Below, piece by piece: positions 1 through 5,609 of a DNA stretch of 5,609 bases. Under the pieces are notes generated by a model that was given only the letters and a program-made list of their open reading frames with translations, had not been told where the DNA came from and made no database searches. Positions within the stretch are counted from its first letter, which is position 1; every line of letters starts with the position of its first letter. The position numbers and the translations under genes are program-made. The DNA comes from Christensenella sp. UBA5399 (lineage in GTDB: Bacteria > Bacillota > Clostridia > Christensenellales > Christensenellaceae), in the NCBI GenBank assembly GCA_002407725.1, contig DHOD01000143.1, forward strand, positions 45,434 to 51,042, read 5' to 3'.

Positions 1-886
1 CCGCTTTTTTTGTCTGTTCGCCAAACTCGCCTGTCGCAGCCGCGCCAAGGAATCCACGTTCCCGCAGCTCGCGCTGCATTTTATTGACCTCTACGCCCGT
101 CATGCCTTCCTTGATCATGTTGGCGGCATTTTTGGATGCGCTTGTCTTCACCGTGTCCTGCTTTACATACCCGCGCTTTATATTGATGTTGCTCTCGTCC
201 GCGGGCGTCGCAAGGATTTCCTCCTCCGCAGCAACCGCCGCGCCGTCCACCGGCGCCTGCTCTCCTGCAGTTTCGGCCCCGGGTGCCGCGGCCGACATCT
301 GCGTGGTTTCCAGCCCCGACTCATCGCCTTCGGCCGGCTGTGTATCTTCCTCCGGTGCTGCAGGTTCCGCCGATTCATTTTCCGCTGCTTCCCCGGCAGT
401 TTCCCCGGTGACCGGCTCCGGCACTACAGCGCCGCTGGCCTCGTATTCCACGCCGTAATAATCGCCCTGCATGCTGGTGATTGTCAGGCCTGCGCCCGCA
501 TTGAGCGTATCGATCTCTTCCGAAAACTCACCCGCGTTCAGGAATACCGGCGTATCGTCGGCAAGCACATTGCCCACCAGCATATCGGTCGAGGGCAAAA
601 AGACATAATCCTTGCTCACATACCCGCGATAATTGCCGTATAAAATCCTGTACCAACCGTCAACTTCTTCACAAAACACACCCACGCGCGTCCCATTGTT
701 CAGCTTGAGCACAAAAGGTGAATCCACCGTTGGCCTGAGCCGCATATTGACGCCATGGGCAATGATAACCGCCTCTTCAAATGTCGGGATTGCGGCTTCA
801 GCTTTTCTTGCTGGAATCAGCGTTAGCGATGTCATCAATACAATTGCGGAAAGCACGACCGACAACATCTTTTTGCTAAGTTTCAT
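1..886 (-). CDS. Secreted SH3-domain / peptidoglycan-binding protein, 3' end cut off (probable cell-wall hydrolase)
   Basis: The frame is open from an ATG at 886 to the window edge, giving 295 residues without a stop. Residues 1-32 form a signal peptide: a Lys-rich start (MKLSKK), a hydrophobic core and an AEAA-type cleavage region. Residues about 41-97 fit a bacterial SH3 domain (GVNMRLRP, then DGWYRILYGNYRGYVS). Residues about 104-149 start a second, more diverged SH3-like unit. Its final GYV strand (239-241) comes only after an Ala/Glu/Pro-rich acidic stretch at 150-232. From about residue 261 the sequence (GMTGVEVNKMQRELRERGFL) matches the start of a peptidoglycan-binding domain of the PG_binding_1 type. 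Proteins with this layout usually end in a catalytic domain such as NlpC/P60 or SleB-like hydrolase. That part is outside the window, so enzymatic activity is inferred. The start is supported by a Shine-Dalgarno sequence 5 nt upstream and by the signal peptide. It has its own promoter. Confidence 0.85.
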   Translation of the reverse strand, partial: MKLSKKMLSVVLSAIVLMTSLTLIPARKAEAAIPTFEEAVIIAHGVNMRLRPTVDSPFVLKLNNGTRVGVFCEEVDGWYRILYGNYRGYVSKDYVFLPSTDMLVGNVLADDTPVFLNAGEFSEEIDTLNAGAGLTITSMQGDYYGVEYEASGAVVPEPVTGETAGEAAENESAEPAAPEEDTQPAEGDESGLETTQMSAAAPGAETAGEQAPVDGAAVAAEEEILATPADESNINIKRGYVKQDTVKTSASKNAANMIKEGMTGVEVNKMQRELRERGFLGAAATGEFGEQTKKA

Positions 887-888
887 AT

Positions 889-897
889 CTCCCACCT
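889..897 (-). promoter_or_regulatory. Ribosome binding site of the SH3-domain protein
   Basis: The minus strand reads AGGTGGGAG, and the AGGTGG core ends 5 nt before the ATG at 886. It is a good purine-rich Shine-Dalgarno match and fixes this ATG as the start. Confidence 0.75.
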
Positions 898-921
898 GCG
901 CGTACATCCATACCCTTAGGT

Positions 922-951
922 ATTATACAATAATATTCATTCAAAAAGCAA
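922..951 (-). promoter_or_regulatory. Sigma-A type promoter for the SH3-domain protein
   Basis: On the minus strand a TTGCTT -35 box (951-946) is followed after 18 nt by a perfect TATAAT -10 box (927-922). The spacer is AT-rich, unlike the surrounding coding DNA. Transcription would start near 915, leaving a leader of roughly 28 nt before the ATG at 886. The -35 box lies 2 nt past the stop codon of the upstream glycosylase gene, so the wall-protein gene is probably expressed independently of the repair genes. The -35 box matches consensus at four of six positions. Confidence 0.7.
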
Positions 952-953
952 GT

Positions 954-1544
954 TTAGCGCCTGTCTGTAAGCATTTGTACATAATTTGCAAGTTTTCCCA
1001 TATCCTCCAGGTACACGTCCTTCAATTGCCTGTTGTATATGATGCTCGCCGGATGGTAAAGGGCGAAATGGTTATATGATATGCCGTTTATTTCTGTTGT
1101 TGTCATCTCTCCGTGGTAATCGCCTATATTTGCCGAGAAATCATTCTTGCACGCCCGCAGGGGGATATTGCCCAATGTCACAATAACCTTTGGGGATACT
1201 GCGCCGATTTCCTCAAACAAAAAAGGCAACGCTTCCACAATCTCCCCTTTAACAGGGGTGCGGTTGGATACGGTACCTTTGCTGCCCGTTTTGGTTGGCC
1301 GGAATTTGCAGACGTTGGAAATATAGATTTCCTCCCGCTTAAGCGATGTCGCGCGCAAAAATTCGTCCAGGTTTCTGCCCGCCTTGCCACAAAAGGGCCT
1401 CCTGTTTTTTACCTCGTCCTTACCGGGCGCTTCGCCAATCAGCATCATGGACGCATCGGGTTTGCCCTCCCCCATGACCAGCTCGTCGCTGCCATAATGC
1501 GCACGTATACGCCCGTATACATCCTCAAGCCTGCCGCAATTCAT
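954..1544 (-). CDS. Uracil-DNA glycosylase superfamily protein without iron-sulfur cysteines
   Basis: This 196-residue protein belongs to the uracil-DNA glycosylase superfamily, close to family 4. Motif 1 is GEAPGKDE (37-44) with the conserved acidic Glu38, followed by RPFCGKAG (49-56), then ISNVCKFRPT (75-84) with Asn77, and the late motif YHPAS (163-167) with His164. Enzymes of this fold flip uracil out of DNA and cut its glycosidic bond to start base-excision repair. Unlike its upstream neighbour it has no N-terminal CxxC pair. Its four cysteines (3, 52, 79, 132) do not sit at the family 4 cluster positions, so a [4Fe-4S] cluster is unlikely. Its start overlaps the end of the upstream glycosylase gene by 20 nt, and AGGGG lies 9 nt before the ATG, so the two are probably translationally coupled. 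True substrate preference is unknown; it may have shifted from plain uracil. Confidence 0.85.
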   Translation of the reverse strand: MNCGRLEDVYGRIRAHYGSDELVMGEGKPDASMMLIGEAPGKDEVKNRRPFCGKAGRNLDEFLRATSLKREEIYISNVCKFRPTKTGSKGTVSNRTPVKGEIVEALPFLFEEIGAVSPKVIVTLGNIPLRACKNDFSANIGDYHGEMTTTEINGISYNHFALYHPASIIYNRQLKDVYLEDMGKLANYVQMLTDRR

Positions 1545-2067
1545 CCAGTTTTTCCCCTATTATCCTGAAATCCGCCTCGGCGTCCGCTTTGTGGTCGGGG
1601 TTGTGCAACAGCGCAGCCGGGTGAAACGTCGGTATGATCGCGAAGTCCTTGACCTGCACCGCCTGACCGTGGTCGCGCGTCATCCGCACCTCCCGCCCCA
1701 AAATCACGCCCGCCGCAATGCGCCCCAGGCACACGATGACCCTGGGCTTGATAAAAGCCACCTGCGCGCGCAGGTACCCCATGCACATTTCACGCTCGTC
1801 GGGCTGTGGATCCCGGTTGTTTGGCGGCCTACACTTGACCACATTGGCAATGTAGACATCTTCGCGCTTAAGGCCGATATCTCCCAGCATCTTGTCCAGC
1901 AGTTGGCCTGCCGGGCCTACAAACGGCCTGCCCGTCTCATCCTCGCGCGCGCCGGGCCCCTCGCCAATAAACATCAGGTCGGCATGGATGTTCCCTTCGC
2001 CAAACACAACCGTCTTGCGCCGCTCCTTCAGCCTGCATTTTTCGCACGACATCACGTCGTTATACAA
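1525..2067 (-). CDS. Family 4 uracil-DNA glycosylase with [4Fe-4S] cluster
   Basis: The 180-residue product removes uracil, formed by cytosine deamination or dUTP incorporation, from DNA in base-excision repair. The four cluster ligands of family 4 are visible: Cys8 and Cys11 (CEKC), Cys79 (VVKCRPPNNR) and Cys95 (EREMC). Motif 1 is GEGPGARED (35-43), followed by GRPFVGPAGQLL (46-57), and the late catalytic motif is FHPAALL (148-154) with His149. Length and order match the thermophile-type enzymes, except for a slightly short N-terminus. The position given starts at TTG 2067, but the start is uncertain. An AAGGAG motif touches this TTG, which leaves no spacing. GTG 2055 and ATG 2052 lie 12 and 15 nt past it but would trim the N-terminal helix, and the frame stays open upstream to a TAG at 2094-2092. 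The gene sits 29 nt after recR and overlaps the next glycosylase gene. Confidence 0.9.
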   Translation of the reverse strand: MYNDVMSCEKCRLKERRKTVVFGEGNIHADLMFIGEGPGAREDETGRPFVGPAGQLLDKMLGDIGLKREDVYIANVVKCRPPNNRDPQPDEREMCMGYLRAQVAFIKPRVIVCLGRIAAGVILGREVRMTRDHGQAVQVKDFAIIPTFHPAALLHNPDHKADAEADFRIIGEKLDELRQA

Positions 2068-2073
2068 CTCCTT
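2068..2073 (-). promoter_or_regulatory. Candidate ribosome binding site of the family 4 glycosylase
   Basis: The minus strand reads AAGGAG, a strong Shine-Dalgarno core in the short gap after recR. It abuts TTG 2067 and lies 12 nt before GTG 2055 and 15 nt before ATG 2052, so it argues against TTG 2067 as the true start, although protein alignment favours an early start. Confidence 0.45.
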
Positions 2074-2096
2074 GATGCTGGATACCCCATACTATA

Positions 2097-2696
2097 TTAC
2101 CCTTTCATACGCTGCCTGCCCTCAATGGCCCGTGCGATTGTCACCTCGTCGGCATATTCCAGCTCCGCCCCAATGGGGATACCGTGCGCAATGCGCGTCA
2201 CCTCTACGCCCAAAGGCGAAATCAACCGTGAAATGTACGCGGCGGTCGCCTCGCCCTGCACATCGGGGTTGGTCGCCAAAATCACCTCTTTGACAGCACC
2301 ATCCAACCTGCCAAGCAGTGGCTTAATTGCGATGTCGTCCGGCCCTACGCCTTCCAGCGGCGATATTGTGCCGCCCAGCACATGGTACAGCCCGCGGAAT
2401 TCGTGCGTCTTCTCGATCGCCTGCACATCACGCGCATCCTTTACAACGCAAATAATGGACGCGTCACGCTTGACGTCGCCGCAAATCTCGCAGGTTTCCT
2501 CCTCCGAAAGATTGCCGCAAACGCCGCAGTAGCGGACCTTGGCCCGCGCCTCTTCCATATCGCGCGCAAACTGGCGCACGTCTTCCTCCGGCATATTGAT
2601 CACATAATACGCCAGCCGCTGTGCCGTTTTGACGCCTATACCCGGCAGCTTCGCGAAATGCGCCACCAGCCTGTTTAACGATTGCGTCTGCTCCAT
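2097..2696 (-). CDS. recR: Recombination mediator protein RecR
   Basis: RecR works with RecO (and RecF) to load RecA onto SSB-coated single-stranded DNA in gap and break repair. The 199-residue length is exactly that expected. Residues 17-29 form the helix-hairpin-helix DNA-binding motif (LPGIGVKTAQRLA). Cys57, Cys60, Cys69 and Cys72 form the zinc finger. The Toprim domain follows from about residue 80 (SIICVVKDARDV) and includes GGTISPLEGVGPDD (108-121) and NPDVQGEATA (143-152). The C-terminal signature IAHGIPIGAELEYADEVT (169-186) is characteristic of the family. Gln147 stands where most RecR proteins have Glu (V-E-G-E-A), a small deviation. The ATG lies 3 nt after the ybaB stop with only a weak Shine-Dalgarno element, which suggests coupling to ybaB translation. 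The ybaB-recR pairing is widely conserved in bacteria. Confidence 0.97.
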   Translation of the reverse strand: MEQTQSLNRLVAHFAKLPGIGVKTAQRLAYYVINMPEEDVRQFARDMEEARAKVRYCGVCGNLSEEETCEICGDVKRDASIICVVKDARDVQAIEKTHEFRGLYHVLGGTISPLEGVGPDDIAIKPLLGRLDGAVKEVILATNPDVQGEATAAYISRLISPLGVEVTRIAHGIPIGAELEYADEVTIARAIEGRQRMKG

Positions 2697-2699
2697 TGC

Positions 2700-3038
2700 C
2701 TAAAAAAGCCCGCCCAGGTTCATACCGCCGGTAATCTTGCCCATTTCGGCGTTGACCATCTCATCGACTTTTCCCAGCGCCTCGTTGACCGCGGCAATCA
2801 CCAGGTCTTCCAGCATTTCCACATCGTCCGGGTCTACCGCCTCGGGGCTGATCTCAATGCTTTTGATCTCTTTTTTACCCGTCGCGACAACCTTGACCAC
2901 GCCGCCGCCCGCAGACGCTTCCACTTCCTTCTGCTCAAGCTCTTCCTGCATCTCCTGCATTTTCGCCTGCATCTGCTGCGCCTGCTTCATCATATTCTGC
3001 ATGTTCATTCCCCCACCGGGGAAACCGCCTCTTGCCAT
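2700..3038 (-). CDS. YbaB/EbfC family nucleoid-associated protein
   Basis: This 112-residue protein belongs to the YbaB/EbfC family of small dimeric DNA-binding proteins that bind along the nucleoid. Residues 1-12 are Gly- and Met-rich (GGFPGGGM). Residues 13-40 form a long Met/Gln/Glu-rich helix (repeated QMQ and EMQ units) that would be the tweezer arm of the dimer. The central strand region ([20 protein letters not shown], 44-63) and the following [20 protein letters not shown] (68-87) are family hallmarks. It lies between dnaX and recR, its usual place. A strong GGAGG sits 10 nt before the ATG. The gene ends in TAG, 3 nt before recR and in the same reading frame as recR. Its exact role is not settled in the family; location suggests a link to recombinational repair. 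Confidence 0.95.
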   Translation of the reverse strand: MARGGFPGGGMNMQNMMKQAQQMQAKMQEMQEELEQKEVEASAGGGVVKVVATGKKEIKSIEISPEAVDPDDVEMLEDLVIAAVNEALGKVDEMVNAEMGKITGGMNLGGLF

Positions 3039-3048
3039 TTTTGTTTGT

Positions 3049-3053
3049 CCTCC
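3049..3053 (-). promoter_or_regulatory. Strong ribosome binding site of the ybaB-family gene
   Basis: A GGAGG core lies 10 nt upstream of the ATG at 3038, inside the 41-nt A-rich gap after dnaX. It is the strongest Shine-Dalgarno match in the window and fits a highly expressed small nucleoid protein. Confidence 0.75.
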
Positions 3054-3079
3054 ATCATTATTTTCTTTTTCATTCGGTT

Positions 3080-4681
3080 TTATTCTATAATGTCTACGTT
3101 TTCTTCGCCAAATAATTCAAAAAGCTCGTTCTGGATGCTGTTGTCTTCTGCTGCGGCGGCAGCCTTGTGCGCAATTTCCAGCCGCATCGGCTTGCCAAAC
3201 ACCTCTTCCACCACCGCCTGCACATCCGCCTTGTGCGCTTCGCTTGCCAGCATGGCCACAATCGGCTCGTCATCGGGCGCAACCCCAAGGACAATGCGCT
3301 CGCCTATAATCTCCATCTCCTGCACCGCGTCAATCGAAGGAAACAGCGCCATGTTCTTCATCAGTATACCATTTTTCAGCTCCGCCAGTTTTTCCTTAGC
3401 ATCCCCATCCGCCTGTGCTTTTGGGGCCTCTGCCGTTTGCCGCTCCACCGGCGCACGGGCGGCTTCTACCTGCTTTTCCGGCCCTCCCTCATCGGGGGAC
3501 GGCGACGGAATCTCCTGCTTTTGCGCAGGCGCTTTTACCGGTGGCTTTTCCACTGCCCGGGCGCTCACTTGCTGCTGCGCGGGCCTTTCCACAGCCAGCT
3601 TCTCTACCCGCTCCTCCAGCTTCTTCAGCCGCAGGCCCACATCATCCATATCCACATCGGTTGTGTTGACCGTTGCGCGCACCACGGCGGCGGTCAGCAC
3701 GGCATCCGGCACGTTGGAATAGCGCATGCCCGCCTGCGCCGCAATCAGCGCTTCTATGCTGCGCAGAATGCCCGCGCACCTGTACGCGTCCCGCGCATTT
3801 GCCGCGAGGTCACCGGAAAGCTCCACGATCAAGTCGCGCAGTATATTGTGCGGCGAAGTCCCCTCTTCCAGCAGCACCTGCAGCACCTGCATGGCGGTGG
3901 ACGTATTCTCGCCATTGACCGCATCGGCCAGCCGGCGCATCTCCTCGCTTCCCGCAATGCCCATCGTCTCGATCACATCGTCCATTGTGAGCGCATCTTT
4001 GCCCGCAATACATTGGTCCATGATCGACAGCGCATCGCGCATCGCGCCTTCGGCCTGCTTGGCAATCAACTCCAGCGCATCCCGGTCGCACCGGATACCT
4101 GTCTGCTGCGCGACGTATTCCAACCGCGCCAGTATATCCTTCTCACCAAGCCGACGGAAGTCATACCGCTGGCAGCGTGATGAAATGGTCGCCGGCACTT
4201 TGCGCTGCTCTGTCGTCGCCAGTATAAACACCGCGTGCGCGGGCGGCTCCTCCAATGTCTTCAGCAGCGCGTTAAACGCCCCCTGCGACAGCATATGCAC
4301 CTCGTCAATGATATAGACCTTGTACTTGCCCTGCGCGGGCAGCAATGTCGCCTTTTCACGTATATCCCGTACGCTGTCCACACCGTTGTTGGATGCCGCG
4401 TCAATCTCTATGATATCCACAAAGTTGTCGTTGCCAAACGCGCGGCAAACCTCGCACTTGCCACACGGGCTGACGTCCTGCGGATCCAGGCAGTTGAGCG
4501 CGTTCGCAAATATCTTCGCCGTGCTGGTTTTGCCCGTGCCCCGCGGTCCGCAAAACAGGTACGCATGCGAGGACTTCCCCGTTTTTATCTGATTTTTGAG
4601 CACATCGGTGATGTGCTGCTGCCCGTATACCTCGTCGAACCCGCCCGGGCGGAACACGCGGTACAGCGCCTTGTATGCCAT
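3080..4681 (-). CDS. dnaX: DNA polymerase III subunit gamma/tau
   Basis: DnaX is the ATPase of the clamp loader that places the sliding clamp on primed DNA and ties the polymerases to the replisome. Of 533 residues, about 1-365 are the AAA+ part: [11 protein letters not shown] (11-21), Walker A GPRGTGKT (45-52), a zinc module with Cys64, Cys73, Cys76 and Cys79, Walker B with DEVH (126-129), LEEPP (143-147), the SRC motif (168-170) with its arginine finger, and sensor 2 EGAMRDALS (211-219). Residues about 366-425 are a Pro/Ala/Glu-rich flexible linker. The rest forms a short tau-type C-terminal domain ending in an acidic tail ([10 protein letters not shown]). The ATG follows AAAGGG by 10 nt. 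The upstream substrate-binding-protein gene ends only 16 nt earlier, an unusual neighbour. I see no slippery heptamer that would make a shorter gamma form, so one full-length product is likely. Confidence 0.97.
   Translation of the reverse strand: MAYKALYRVFRPGGFDEVYGQQHITDVLKNQIKTGKSSHAYLFCGPRGTGKTSTAKIFANALNCLDPQDVSPCGKCEVCRAFGNDNFVDIIEIDAASNNGVDSVRDIREKATLLPAQGKYKVYIIDEVHMLSQGAFNALLKTLEEPPAHAVFILATTEQRKVPATISSRCQRYDFRRLGEKDILARLEYVAQQTGIRCDRDALELIAKQAEGAMRDALSIMDQCIAGKDALTMDDVIETMGIAGSEEMRRLADAVNGENTSTAMQVLQVLLEEGTSPHNILRDLIVELSGDLAANARDAYRCAGILRSIEALIAAQAGMRYSNVPDAVLTAAVVRATVNTTDVDMDDVGLRLKKLEERVEKLAVERPAQQQVSARAVEKPPVKAPAQKQEIPSPSPDEGGPEKQVEAARAPVERQTAEAPKAQADGDAKEKLAELKNGILMKNMALFPSIDAVQEMEIIGERIVLGVAPDDEPIVAMLASEAHKADVQAVVEEVFGKPMRLEIAHKAAAAAEDNSIQNELFELFGEENVDIIE
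3872..3889 (-). repeat. 9-bp perfect tandem duplication inside dnaX
   Basis: The plus strand carries CAGCACCTG twice in direct succession. It encodes the repeated Leu-Gln-Val in the helix [11 protein letters not shown] of DnaX (about residues 264-274). It stays in frame and fits an amphipathic helix, so it is likely a harmless local duplication. Confidence 0.5.
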
Positions 4682-4691
4682 AAATTACATT

Positions 4692-4697
4692 CCCTTT
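4692..4697 (-). promoter_or_regulatory. Ribosome binding site of dnaX
   Basis: AAAGGG on the minus strand ends 10 nt before the dnaX ATG at 4681. It directly follows the stop codon of the upstream gene (4700-4698). The 16-nt gap has no room for a promoter, so any dnaX promoter must lie inside or before the substrate-binding-protein gene. Confidence 0.65.
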
Positions 4698-5609
4698 CTA
4701 CTGCTGTGCGCCCTGCGCAAACAGCGCATCTATATCGCCCAGATCGACTGTGCTGTATACAAGTCCGGAATCCCTGTCCTTCACCTTTTCATAATACTGT
4801 GCGATGTTGCTGCTCGTAATGCCGTCATAGCCCTCTACCTCGTATACATAGTTCGCTTCGGGCAGGCTGCCGCCCTCCGCCAGCCTTTTGGCAAATTCGT
4901 AAAGCACATCACCCACGTTCTCGATCGACGTCATTGCGTACGCGCTGAAATCGGCCGCCGTCGCGGAAACCGTTTTGGTTTCCGGCTCTTCATCCGATTC
5001 CTCGTCCACTTCGCCGATCTGTATCTCCACGCCGCCGTTCAACAGCTCGTACCATGTTTTTACAAACGCCACCGTCGCCACGCCCGCCATCGCCTTGGGC
5101 GTAGTATCCTGCCTGAGCCACGCGCGCAGCACGTCGTTGGAGTTATAATCAAACACAATAATCGACTGCAAGGGATCTTCATTCTCAATGGATACGCCAA
5201 TATCGTACACCGCATCCCACATTTCCGTAAACTGCTTATCCACGTTAACGATAGATTGCACGGTCTCAATTTGCTGCTCCGTGCCCTTGAGCACCGATGT
5301 AGCGCTTAGCCCCGCGTCCTTTATAAACTGCGCAAAGTCCGCCGAAGCGTCGGATTTGTCCACTACGTTGACCGCGAAGCCGCTCGCCGCATCTACGTCG
5401 TACGCCACCACCTGCACATTGTTGTTGGCGCAAATCTCCGTAATCTTCTCAAAATTATATGTGTCCGCACCCGCCACCACAATCACGGAATACCCCTTGT
5501 TGATCATGGTATACACGTCCTGTATCTGCTGGTTCTGGCTGCCGTTCGCGTCACGCACCTCAAAATCCTCTATCGCGCCGCTTTTGATATCCGCGGCGGC
5601 CGCGCTTTC
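4698..5609 (-). CDS. Type 1 periplasmic-binding-fold substrate-binding protein, 5' end cut off
   Basis: The frame runs open from the right edge to a TAG at 4700-4698, giving 303 visible residues. The start, signal peptide and first strand lie outside the window. Near the beginning, VRDANGSQNQQIQDVYTMIN (visible residues 18-37) followed by KGYSVIVVAGAD (38-49) is the pattern of ABC-type sugar-binding proteins: a D-A-N-x-x-Q segment, then a helix, then the strand naming the ligand site. VQVVAYDVD (65-73) and SIIVFDYNSND (149-159) look like later core strands. KTWYELLNGG (184-193) resembles the usual late helix. An acidic insert (EVDEESDEEPE, 200-210) follows. Such proteins capture sugars or related solutes outside the membrane for an ABC importer, or act as sensor domains. 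No transporter genes are visible here. The ligand cannot be told. The first in-frame alternative start, GTG 5558, is rejected because homology continues upstream of it. Confidence 0.75.
   Translation of the reverse strand, partial: ESAAAADIKSGAIEDFEVRDANGSQNQQIQDVYTMINKGYSVIVVAGADTYNFEKITEICANNNVQVVAYDVDAASGFAVNVVDKSDASADFAQFIKDAGLSATSVLKGTEQQIETVQSIVNVDKQFTEMWDAVYDIGVSIENEDPLQSIIVFDYNSNDVLRAWLRQDTTPKAMAGVATVAFVKTWYELLNGGVEIQIGEVDEESDEEPETKTVSATAADFSAYAMTSIENVGDVLYEFAKRLAEGGSLPEANYVYEVEGYDGITSSNIAQYYEKVKDRDSGLVYSTVDLGDIDALFAQGAQQ

Noticed and set aside
876..911. Eleven-codon upstream frame (ATG at 911) overlapping the start of the wall-protein gene
   Set aside because: It would begin almost at the expected transcript start with no usable Shine-Dalgarno spacing. 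It is more simply explained as chance ATG occurrence in the leader.
954..1000. Possible terminator at the end of the second glycosylase gene
   Set aside because: I see no GC-rich hairpin followed by a T-run on the minus strand; the downstream sequence is an AT-rich promoter instead. Where the repair transcript ends is unclear.
2091..2096. TATAGT, a -10-like hexamer just after the recR stop codon
   Set aside because: The stretch 17 nt upstream reads GCAGGC, and the nearest TTGAGG is 23 nt away, so there is no properly spaced -35 box.
1591..2532. Long plus-strand open frame of 313 codons opposite recR and the first glycosylase gene
   Set aside because: It lies antisense to two genes with unmistakable family motifs, and its product is rich in Arg, His and Pro with no recognisable domain. 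Long antisense frames are common opposite GC-rich coding sequence.
3372..3393. Possible programmed frameshift site in dnaX at two runs of five A (minus strand)
   Set aside because: The runs read GAAAAAC and GAAAAAT in frames that do not give an X-XXY-YYZ slippery heptamer like the A-AAA-AAG of enteric dnaX, and I see no obvious downstream stem-loop. A gamma product is not supported.
2682..4316. Several plus-strand open frames of 196 to 346 codons opposite ybaB and dnaX
   Set aside because: Their products are Ser-, Cys-, Phe- or Arg/His-rich composition artefacts that overlap one another and lie opposite well-supported genes. None has a convincing start or a family motif.

Overview
All genes in this window lie on the minus strand, so the biology reads from the right edge to the left. 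The organism looks like a moderately GC-rich member of the Clostridia. This is inferred from the purine-rich ribosome binding sites, a consensus TATAAT promoter, the conserved dnaX-ybaB-recR order, a compact 533-residue DnaX, and a secreted SH3/peptidoglycan-binding protein typical of Gram-positive walls. I cannot name a genus.

In order of transcription: (1) 5609-4698, the 3' part of a type 1 periplasmic-binding-fold substrate-binding protein whose start lies outside the window. (2) 4681-3080, dnaX, the clamp-loader subunit of DNA polymerase III. (3) 3038-2700, a YbaB/EbfC nucleoid-associated protein. (4) 2696-2097, recR. (5) About 2067-1525, a family 4 uracil-DNA glycosylase with the four iron-sulfur cysteines. 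(6) 1544-954, a second member of the same superfamily that lacks those cysteines. (7) 886-1, a secreted SH3-type wall protein whose 3' end is cut off by the left edge.

Genes 1 to 6 are separated by 16 nt, 41 nt, 3 nt and about 29 nt, and the last pair overlaps by 20 nt. They could therefore form one transcription unit joining clamp loading, the recombinational repair module (YbaB, RecR) and base-excision repair of uracil. Gene 7 has its own promoter, a good sigma-A type match overlapping the end of gene 6, and belongs to a different function (cell envelope).

The window is mostly ordinary housekeeping DNA. Points that deserve a second look are the non-identical pair of uracil-DNA glycosylases downstream of recR, a substrate-binding-protein gene placed directly before dnaX, an acidic Ala/Glu/Pro-rich insert that seems to split the second SH3 domain of gene 7, and the unclear start codon of the first glycosylase. 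I found no mobile element, CRISPR array, tRNA or rRNA, and no gene-free stretch over 300 bases. The longest gene-free stretch is the 67 nt between genes 6 and 7.
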